The notes under the pieces were generated by a model. It was not told where the DNA came from. It saw nothing but the letters and a program-made list of their open reading frames with translations, and searched no databases. Of a stretch of DNA of 6,529 bases, positions 1-5,200 are shown piece after piece (within the stretch, counting starts at the first letter, position 1; every line of letters starts with the position of its first letter). The position numbers were made by a program, and so were the translations under genes. This stretch comes from Bacteroidales bacterium UBA3824. Its GTDB lineage: Bacteria; Bacteroidota; Bacteroidia; Bacteroidales; UBA3824. The stretch spans positions 1 through 6,529 of the forward strand of contig DGIK01000068.1 of NCBI GenBank assembly GCA_002393195.1, written 5' to 3'.

Positions 1-150
1 AACATCGCTCAAGTCGAACACTCAAAGCACAGGTCCTTTAATAACTTCATGGTCAATACACTTGGCGCAATTGCCGCTTATTGCTTGTTCCCTAAAAAAC
101 CGTGCATTGTTTGTGATAGATATTTCGACAGGCAATTAACGTTATTCTAA
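1..150 (+). CDS. IS982-family-like transposase, C-terminal end only (partial)
   Basis: An open frame enters from the left edge, with codons starting at base 1, and ends at a TAA at 148-150, giving 49 residues. It reads NIAQVEHSKHRSFNNF, followed after a few residues by a stretch containing AAYCLFPKKPC, and ends in QLTLF. From memory, the H-S/T-K/R-HRSF-NF core, the AYC-FPKKP segment and a terminal QL-LF are typical of the C-terminus of IS982-family DDE transposases in Bacteroidales. Those enzymes cut and rejoin the ends of their own insertion sequence. The catalytic DDE residues would lie upstream, outside the window, so it cannot be said whether the element is intact. The gene points towards the outer-membrane protein gene and is convergent with it. 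Family assignment rests on this short tail; that it is a transposase is more certain than the exact family. Confidence 0.75.
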   Translation, partial: NIAQVEHSKHRSFNNFMVNTLGAIAAYCLFPKKPCIVCDRYFDRQLTLF

Positions 151-180
151 ATTCGTCGAACTCACGTTATTATATATCAC
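1..180 (+). mobile_element. Right part of an IS982-like insertion sequence; outer boundary approximate
   Basis: The transposase tail implies an insertion sequence whose right end lies shortly after the stop codon at 150. The segment 151-170, which includes TTCGTCGAACTCACGTTA, is a plausible terminal inverted repeat because such elements usually end within a few tens of bases of the stop. The matching left end is outside the window, so neither the repeat nor the target duplication can be confirmed. The end at 180 is an estimate. Confidence 0.45.
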
Positions 181-278
181 CCATTCGGGGTTTGGCTATC
201 GAATACTATCTGAAACCAAGTCCTGAAAGAAAAATATAGAATAGCCGAGGGGAGAACCCACGGATTATAACAGCAACC

Positions 279-301
279 AATATCGTTTGGGAAACGATAT
301 T
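279..301. repeat. Perfect 10-bp palindrome with GGG loop
   Basis: AATATCGTTT at 279-288 pairs perfectly with AAACGATATT at 292-301 around a three-base GGG loop. There is no long T-run on either side, so it does not look like an intrinsic terminator. It sits five bases from a second, larger palindrome, which suggests a composite intergenic repeat rather than a chance hairpin. Confidence 0.7.
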
Positions 302-306
302 TCTAT

Positions 307-349
307 AACCCCGTACATCATAGCGCGTTAGCGTATGATGAGCGGGGTT
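307..349. repeat. Long imperfect palindrome (REP-like intergenic repeat)
   Basis: The outer arms AACCCCG (307-313) and CGGGGTT (343-349) pair over 7 bp. After a 2x2 internal loop, CATCATA (316-322) pairs with TATGATG (334-340) over 7 bp. The core CGC-GTTA-GCG (324-333) then closes with one bulged G at 323. The structure forms on either strand. Its shape, a GC-rich nested palindrome beside an insertion sequence and behind a terminator, resembles REP-type intergenic repeats. I believe similar palindromes recur in Bacteroidales genomes, but that is memory and not tested here. Confidence 0.65.
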
Positions 350-383
350 GAAAAGCGTATGATTACAATGTGCAGGGTTAAAT
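330..383. repeat. Degenerate tandem copy of the palindrome's right arm
   Basis: AGCGTATGAT occurs at 330-339 and again at 354-363. In the first copy it is followed by GAGCGGGGTTGAAA, in the second by TACAATGTGCAGGGTTAAAT, so the second copy (354-383) looks like a decayed half of the 307-349 palindrome with a short insertion. On the minus strand the two copies give the repeated FNPAH and HTL words in a meaningless translation. Confidence 0.5.
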
Positions 384-396
384 GATAGAGCCATAC

Positions 397-425
397 AAAA
401 AAAGGGCGAACATACAAGTCCGCCC
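397..425 (-). terminator. Rho-independent terminator of the outer-membrane protein gene
   Basis: Read on the minus strand, GGGCGGAC (425-418) pairs with GTTCGCCC (411-404) over 8 bp, with one G-U wobble, around the 6-base loop TTGTAT. Seven T residues follow (403-397). It begins 40 bases after the stop codon of the outer-membrane gene, as expected for its 3' end. Confidence 0.85.
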
Positions 426-465
426 ATAATTTATATTGCCTATTTAAATAAATGCAGTGGAACGA

Positions 466-3435
466 TTACGGTCTGCCGCCGAAGCCGCCGCCACCGAAGC
501 CGCCACGTCCGCCGCCTTGGTAGCCGCCACGTCCGCCACCGGGGTATCCGCCGCCGGGGAATCCGCCGCGTCCGCCGCCGGGGCCAAACTGACCTTGACG
601 GGCATCCTTGCCACCAAAAATGTTGAGACGGTAGATGATGTGCAAGATTATGTAAGAGTTGATGGTATTGTATTCAACATCGCTACGTTGCATTGCAGAG
701 ATGCTGCGGCTGTAGCTGCTCAGATTCTTCAAGATGTCGTAGAATTGTATTGAAATTGTGAGCGGCTTGCCTTTCAAGAAGCTCTGCGAAATTTGCGCGT
801 TCCATACAAGCTCGTTGGTATTCATAGAATTGTCGCTGTATCCACGACGACATTGATTGTGGATTTCGGTAGTGATGCTTGCTCCCGACGGCGTATAAAT
901 ATTGAGCGAACCGCCATAAGTAAACATCTTGGTGTCGAGGTTACTCTGCTTCTGCAATTCGTTGTTGCTGTGTGTATAATTGAAGCTACCATCGAGCGCG
1001 ATTTCTACCCAATCCTTGCGCCAACTTGCCTGCAAACGTTCCATAATTGTAGAGGATTTCGTGGTGTTTTTCACGGAAACACTATCGTGGAAGAGATAGC
1101 CGACGAAATTGTTATAATTGTACATCGTGAAGGTGTTCACATTCCAAATGCCGAGCGTATCGAGGGCGGTATTGAACATAAAGCCAGAATTGACGCCCCA
1201 GTTGCCGTCGATGTTTTCGGGACGGGTGGTACGACTACCAGTCTTTTCGTCATATTCCACACGGTTTGACACAGAATTCTTCGTTGTATTCATATTGGCA
1301 AATGCCATGATTGTACGCATGTGCTCACGGATGTATGTGTTGTAGTTGAGGCGGAAATTGTTGGTGAACGAAGGTTTCAATCCCGGATTGCCTTCTTTTA
1401 TATTCAGAGGGTCGCTGTCATCTCGTATGTCAAGGAGGTCGCTCATCGACGGCTGCGAAGTGCTACCACGGTAAGTGATTTCGAGCCTCGTCAAGTCGCT
1501 GGGATTGTAGCGGTACTCAAAAGTAGGAGTTACATTGAACACGCTGCGCGACGTGTCGGTGTGCTTGCCCTGATAATCCTGCACAAACTCGGTGGTCTGC
1601 GGTTGGAACAATGCGCCAACATTCAACTGATATTTGTCACGAATCATACGGAAGTTGACGTTCATATCGTGAATCGAATTCTTGTACTCTGAAAAACGGC
1701 TCTGCTTTTCATCTTTGAAATTTGTGTCATCTAATGAAGCGATTCCCATCACATCGCGATACCTATTCCATTGACGATAATCCTGTTCGACATCCAAAAG
1801 GTTAAACTTGCTATAATCAAATGTTGAACGGTCGCTCTTGTTGTACTTGTACTGGAATTTGTAACTGAATTGCAGATATGTGCGTTTCATCAACGGCTCG
1901 CTGTATGCAGCCTGCAAGGAATAGTTCCAATTATCAGATGGAGTATAATTGTATCTATTGGTACTATACTGGTAATTAGTCTGATATAGAATTACATCGC
2001 TGATAGACATATTCTTGCTTTCTTGGTCGGTGTATCCGCCTTCGCCGCTCAATGTAATGTTGCGTCCATCGTTGTTAAGTTTGCGGTTGATTTGCAATGT
2101 GCCGTTGAGCCTTGTATTAGCTCCGTAAGAAAGATTGCCGTTGCTGCGCTGGTTTACCATCCAACCGCTTTCAGCCATCATATTGATGATTTCGGCATCC
2201 AGAGGATCAATGCCTTCATCATTGTAATCCAAACTATATGGATCGATGTTGTAAGAAGCCGAATGTCCATACGAGCTGCCGTCGTTGGTAGAGTACGACA
2301 ATGTAGGACGAAACATGATGTTGGTCATCGTGTCGGGCTGCCACTCCAAGCGTCCCTGCAAATTCCAACTGTCGCTGCGAGTGTAGTTTTGATTGATGGA
2401 ATTGGAAAATGCGCCCGATTTGCTTACGAAATTTTCTACCGACTGACGGCTGAAAATATCGCCATCAGCATGATTCCAACGCACGCTACCATCAATTTTC
2501 AACTTGTTTTTTTCCTCAAAATTGTAGTTCAAGCCCACCATCTTGGAGGAATTGAGACCATTGTTGCCGCCACGGAAACGACCGCCGCCACCACCAAATC
2601 CACGGTCGCCCACATTGTTGGCGTTGGTGAACAGCATTATGCGGCTCTTGTCGGCAAAATAGCTGCCCATTCCACGCCAAGTATAGCGATGTTCAGTGCC
2701 GATGCCGAGATCCGCATTTGCAAACAAGCCCTTGTTCATGCCGGGCTTGATGCTGAAATCGAGCACGGTCTCCTCGTTGCCGTCTTCGATGCCGGTGATG
2801 CGGGCGAGGTCACTCTTTTGGTCGTATGCTTTCACACGGTTTACAATGGATGTGGGAAGGTTTTTCATGGCGGTCTTGGTGTCGCCGGTCATAAACTCCT
2901 TGCCGTCCACGAGAATCTTTTTCACTTCCTTGCCATTGATGGTAATCTTGCCCTCGTCGTCCACTTCCGCGCCGGGAAGTTTTTTCACAAGTTCCTCTAT
3001 TACAGAACCCTCCGAAGTACGATAGGCGTCCACATTATAGATGAAGGTATCTTTTTTTACGGCCATCTTGTTGGCGTATGCCGTTACAGTAGCAGTCTCA
3101 ATCTGGACGTCGCTGGGGGCAATCTTGATTTTGCCCATGTTGATGTTGTTGCCGAGCTGCACCTTGATAGGCTTGGTCCAAGCTTCGTAACCAATACTTG
3201 TGATTTTCACAATGTAATCGCCGTCAGCCGGGGCATTCAGCTGGAATGAACCTCTCTCGTCGCTAATGGCTCCCGTCACAAGCGAGCTATCGGTCTTGAG
3301 CAAGCGCACTGTTGCCTGATACGCCGGCTCCTTGCTATCGCCGTCGATTACTACACCAGAAATCAAGCGTTCCTGTGCGAGCGCGGAGACAGCTGTCGCA
3401 ATTACCGCAATAATCAATAAAACTATTCTTCTCAT
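466..3435 (-). CDS. Outer-membrane beta-barrel protein, TonB-dependent receptor-like, with glycine-rich C-terminal tail
   Basis: A 989-residue protein. Residues 1-20 form a signal peptide (basic MRR, hydrophobic core, likely cleavage SALA|QE). Residues about 22-108 form a carboxypeptidase-regulatory-like beta-sandwich common at the start of Bacteroidota outer-membrane receptors (SGVVIDGDSKEP, SIGYEAW). Residues about 112-230 form a plug-like domain with KKLPGAEVDDEGKITINGK, ILVDGKEFMTGD and GIEDGN, typical of the TonB-receptor plug. From about 235 to 940 the sequence is rich in aromatic, polar and Asn residues with alternating strands, fitting the outer-membrane barrel of the OMP_b-brl_3 type. 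The last 49 residues are mostly glycine. No SusD-like partner is adjacent, so the substrate cannot be inferred and real TonB-dependent transport is unproven. The start has a short A-rich leader (ACAACAAAAG) without a Shine-Dalgarno, usual for this phylum. Terminators lie on both sides, so it is probably transcribed alone. Confidence 0.9.
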   Translation of the reverse strand: MRRIVLLIIAVIATAVSALAQERLISGVVIDGDSKEPAYQATVRLLKTDSSLVTGAISDERGSFQLNAPADGDYIVKITSIGYEAWTKPIKVQLGNNINMGKIKIAPSDVQIETATVTAYANKMAVKKDTFIYNVDAYRTSEGSVIEELVKKLPGAEVDDEGKITINGKEVKKILVDGKEFMTGDTKTAMKNLPTSIVNRVKAYDQKSDLARITGIEDGNEETVLDFSIKPGMNKGLFANADLGIGTEHRYTWRGMGSYFADKSRIMLFTNANNVGDRGFGGGGGRFRGGNNGLNSSKMVGLNYNFEEKNKLKIDGSVRWNHADGDIFSRQSVENFVSKSGAFSNSINQNYTRSDSWNLQGRLEWQPDTMTNIMFRPTLSYSTNDGSSYGHSASYNIDPYSLDYNDEGIDPLDAEIINMMAESGWMVNQRSNGNLSYGANTRLNGTLQINRKLNNDGRNITLSGEGGYTDQESKNMSISDVILYQTNYQYSTNRYNYTPSDNWNYSLQAAYSEPLMKRTYLQFSYKFQYKYNKSDRSTFDYSKFNLLDVEQDYRQWNRYRDVMGIASLDDTNFKDEKQSRFSEYKNSIHDMNVNFRMIRDKYQLNVGALFQPQTTEFVQDYQGKHTDTSRSVFNVTPTFEYRYNPSDLTRLEITYRGSTSQPSMSDLLDIRDDSDPLNIKEGNPGLKPSFTNNFRLNYNTYIREHMRTIMAFANMNTTKNSVSNRVEYDEKTGSRTTRPENIDGNWGVNSGFMFNTALDTLGIWNVNTFTMYNYNNFVGYLFHDSVSVKNTTKSSTIMERLQASWRKDWVEIALDGSFNYTHSNNELQKQSNLDTKMFTYGGSLNIYTPSGASITTEIHNQCRRGYSDNSMNTNELVWNAQISQSFLKGKPLTISIQFYDILKNLSSYSRSISAMQRSDVEYNTINSYIILHIIYRLNIFGGKDARQGQFGPGGGRGGFPGGGYPGGGRGGYQGGGRGGFGGGGFGGRP
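469..615 (-). repeat. Codons for a Gly/Arg-rich repeat tail of the outer-membrane protein
   Basis: Residues 941-989 contain 28 glycines in 49 positions, with three GGGRGG(F/Y) units separated by PGGGYP, Q and similar spacers, ending GGRP. On the + strand this is a run of imperfect CCGCC-rich repeats, the most GC-rich part of the window. The tail follows the probable last barrel strand (IILHIIYRLNIF), so by barrel topology it should project into the periplasm. Slippage of such repeats could make its length vary between strains. Confidence 0.8.
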
Positions 3436-3511
3436 CTTTTGTTGTAGTGTTTTTAATTATGAAAGTCGGTTGTTTGACGGTTGGAGGGTAAAAAAGTTTA
3501 ACAGAATATTG

Positions 3512-3547
3512 ACAAAAAAGGCGTTATAGTTTGTAGCTACAACGCCT
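3512..3547 (-). terminator. Strong Rho-independent terminator after the SiaC-like gene
   Basis: On the minus strand AGGCGTTGTAG (3547-3537) pairs with CTATAACGCCT (3529-3519) over 11 bp, with one G-U pair, around the loop CTACAAA. A T-run (3519-3514) follows directly. It starts about 45 bases after the SiaC-like stop codon and should end the transcript arriving from ftsZ and the kinase. The outer-membrane gene therefore needs its own promoter in 3436-3511, where I see no clear match to the Bacteroidota -33/-7 consensus (TTTG and TAnnTTTG). Confidence 0.85.
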
Positions 3548-3592
3548 GAAAGTTTTTTTGCAAGATATTTATTTATGGGAGCTCCCCCTCCC

Positions 3593-3967
3593 CTACTCTA
3601 TCTCCACGAGGTCGAACGGCACGGTAACGAGCTTCTTGTAGCGCGCACCGAGGGCGCGCATATCTTCGTCAATGGATTCGTAGTACCAATTGACTTTTAC
3701 ATCGCCCTTCTCGCTTACCTTTTGCAAGAGGAGGATTATTTGTATAATCTGCTTGCTCGACGCGGTGTTCACATACTCGAGGTCGAAGTCAAACACGGTC
3801 TGGATGTTTGGCTCTTCGGCATACTGCTTGATCCAATCGAGGACGGGACGGTAAAAGTCGAGCGCGTTTTCGGGCACAGAAATCTTTGAAATCTTAAATT
3901 TGCCCTCTTCGGGGTCGAGTACGATTTCCGGTGTATCTTCGGTTTCTTCCAATATTAACTTTTCCAT
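3593..3967 (-). CDS. SiaC family regulatory phosphoprotein (DUF1987)
   Basis: A 124-residue soluble protein with no signal peptide or membrane segment. The opening LILEETEDTPEIVLDPEEGK, the central FDLEYVNTASSKQI and the closing Y-KKLVTVPFDLVEIE fit the SiaC/DUF1987 family, which has a STAS-like fold resembling anti-sigma-factor antagonists. In Pseudomonas aeruginosa, SiaC is phosphorylated by SiaB and dephosphorylated by the PP2C enzyme SiaA; the unphosphorylated form binds and activates the diguanylate cyclase SiaD. The phosphorylated residue there is, as I recall, Thr68; here the NTAS motif also places Thr at residue 68. The ATG lies 12 bases after the stop of the SiaB-like kinase gene, behind a purine-rich AGAATAGAGAGAA, so the two are surely cotranscribed. 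No GGDEF or PP2C gene follows, since a terminator and an unrelated gene come next. The true output partner is unknown. Confidence 0.88.
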   Translation of the reverse strand: MEKLILEETEDTPEIVLDPEEGKFKISKISVPENALDFYRPVLDWIKQYAEEPNIQTVFDFDLEYVNTASSKQIIQIILLLQKVSEKGDVKVNWYYESIDEDMRALGARYKKLVTVPFDLVEIE

Positions 3968-3979
3968 TTCTCTCTATTC

Positions 3980-5131
3980 TTATTTGTTAGTTTTGATGGC
4001 GGTCTGCAACAGGTAGAATGTGCTGCCGCCGTCCAACCGCTGGAATTCATATTTGAGCGGGCGGTCGCTCTTGATGCGCAAGTCGGCGAATCCGAGGCCT
4101 GTCTTCTTGGCGTCCATGCTGTCAAAATCGAGCAGTATGTTGTCATAATAATCAGACAAAGCGTCTTTCGCCATTCCGTTCACAAACTTCAGACGGTCTT
4201 CTATCGTGGCTACCGAATTGTCGTCGATGATGTTGCCGGCGGTGAGTATGGTCTCGTTGCCAGTCTGTCCGAGGAAGAAAACTCCACGCGCCCCTACATT
4301 GTTGCCCTCTGCCTTCACACCGTGCTTTATGATATTTTGCAACATCTCCACCATTACGTTGGATATTTTGATGGTGGTGAGCGGCATATTAGAACGGCTC
4401 TTGATGATTGCAAGAAGGCTCAGGAGGTTTTCCTGATTGAAGAATCCATTGAACAACAACTGCAGATTTTCGTCCTTCATCTTGTGGTGAAGGCTCATCA
4501 AGCCGTCCATGGAGCAATGGCTGTGTATTACGTCATCATCGGTGCTGCCATTGTCGTCGGAAGGCAATTGAGTCTGCAAGTAAAAATAAGTGTACTCGTC
4601 GTCGAGCCACTCAAATTTGTAATGCAACTTGCTGCCCGACTTTCTCGACATTTCAATAAGACCAAGCCCCGCGCCGCCCTTGTCAGAGATAGTGCCGCCG
4701 GTGAGGATTTCGCGGTGATACTTTTTGAGCTCCTCCTTGCCGAGGGAGTTGATGGTATCGAGGCGCGTGCGGAGATCGTCCACCTTGTCGTTGGCTATGA
4801 TATTGCCGGTGGTAATAAAGTATTTATCGCCGCTCTTTTGGATGGCGAATATGCCGGGATACTTCTCGAAATTGCGGTCGTTGGCTATCTCGTCCTGATG
4901 GTGCGTGATGTTTTGCAGACCTTCCACCATTATATAATAGATACGCTTTTGCAAAGTGGCCTGCGTTTCACCGGTCACTTTGGCAATGCTCTTGTCGGCG
5001 AGGACAAGTATCTTCTTGGTGATATTATGATTGAAATATCCCCTGTAAACATATTCAAAGTCGCTCTCCCCGATTCTCTTGAAGAGGTCGTAGGCGGCTC
5101 TAAAAAGGTTGCTGGTGGATTCGTTTGCCAT
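3980..5131 (-). CDS. SiaB-like protein kinase with two tandem GHKL-type domains
   Basis: A cytoplasmic protein of 383 residues from the ATG at 5131, about twice the usual SiaB length. It is two copies of one domain. Domain 1 (about 8-190) has an N-box E70-GLQ-N74-ITHH, the segment TGN110IIANDKV, and a glycine loop GGAGLG (152-157) followed by LIEMSRKSG. Domain 2 (about 205-380) has E262-MLQ-N266-IIKH, AGN300IIDDNSV, and TGLG (344-347) followed by FADLRIKS. Matching motifs are 190-192 residues apart. SiaB kinases phosphorylate SiaC, and the SiaC-like gene starts 12 bases downstream, so this is the probable kinase-substrate pair. Both domains keep the Glu/Asn of the N-box; the second lacks the GGA part of the loop and may be weaker or regulatory. 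A GTG at 5164 would add 11 residues (MNQYFKLTCSI), but the ATG opens with MANESTSNLF and is preferred. The ftsZ stop lies 69 bases upstream, with no terminator between. Confidence 0.85.
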   Translation of the reverse strand: MANESTSNLFRAAYDLFKRIGESDFEYVYRGYFNHNITKKILVLADKSIAKVTGETQATLQKRIYYIMVEGLQNITHHQDEIANDRNFEKYPGIFAIQKSGDKYFITTGNIIANDKVDDLRTRLDTINSLGKEELKKYHREILTGGTISDKGGAGLGLIEMSRKSGSKLHYKFEWLDDEYTYFYLQTQLPSDDNGSTDDDVIHSHCSMDGLMSLHHKMKDENLQLLFNGFFNQENLLSLLAIIKSRSNMPLTTIKISNVMVEMLQNIIKHGVKAEGNNVGARGVFFLGQTGNETILTAGNIIDDNSVATIEDRLKFVNGMAKDALSDYYDNILLDFDSMDAKKTGLGFADLRIKSDRPLKYEFQRLDGGSTFYLLQTAIKTNK

Positions 5132-5160
5132 AATAGAACAGGTTAGTTTAAAGTATTGAT

Positions 5161-5167
5161 TCACCTC
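5161..5167 (-). promoter_or_regulatory. Shine-Dalgarno-like GAGGTGA that includes the alternative GTG start
   Basis: On the minus strand the sequence reads ATAGAGGTGAATC. GAGGTGA is complementary to the 16S rRNA 3' end, and the GTG that would be the upstream start of the kinase (5164-5162) lies inside it. A codon inside a ribosome-binding site cannot use that same site, and the motif is about 29 bases from the ATG at 5131, too far for normal use. This weakens the GTG start. The motif may be chance. Confidence 0.25.
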
Positions 5168-5200
5168 TATTACTGCAATAAAAATGCCAACTCTCGCTTT

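Larger units (their letters stand above)
151..396. other. Non-coding spacer with palindromic repeats
   Basis: This stretch lies between the transposase stop and the outer-membrane gene terminator. A 73-codon open frame crosses it on the minus strand (206-427), but its translation simply reads through the palindromes and the terminator hairpin, giving a repeated FNPAH and HTL pattern. It resembles no protein I know, so I treat it as non-coding. The left part, roughly 181-278, is AT-rich and shows nothing beyond a weak 6-base inverted repeat (GGCTAT at 194-199, ATAGCC at 241-246). The right part holds the hairpins listed separately. Confidence 0.6.

Noticed and set aside
279..349. CRISPR-like array
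   Set aside because: The units are adjacent hairpins of different sequence, with no regularly spaced identical repeats or spacers and no cas genes.
206..427. A 73-codon minus-strand frame with repeated FNPAH words
   Set aside because: It reads through two palindromes and a terminator hairpin. The repeated words come from the DNA repeat and not from a protein motif.
2023..3249. A 408-codon open frame on the + strand opposite the outer-membrane protein gene
   Set aside because: It lies wholly antisense to a gene with a clear signal peptide, plug and barrel, and its translation has no recognisable domain. Such frames arise from the codon bias of the sense gene.
3577..3592. Palindrome GGGAGCTCCC and an adjoining C-rich run just after the SiaC-like stop codon
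   Set aside because: The palindrome has no room for a hairpin loop and no T-run; the real terminator is at 3512-3547.
4322..5146. A 274-codon open frame on the + strand opposite the SiaB-like kinase
   Set aside because: It is antisense to a gene with two sets of kinase motifs, and it has no coherent domain of its own.
5148..5178. Possible Bacteroidota promoter for the kinase on the minus strand: TTG at 5178-5176, 20 bases, then TACTTTAA at 5155-5148
   Set aside because: The spacing fits the -33/-7 pattern, but the -7 box misses the final TG, and the leader before the ATG at 5131 would be only about 13 bases. Too weak to annotate.
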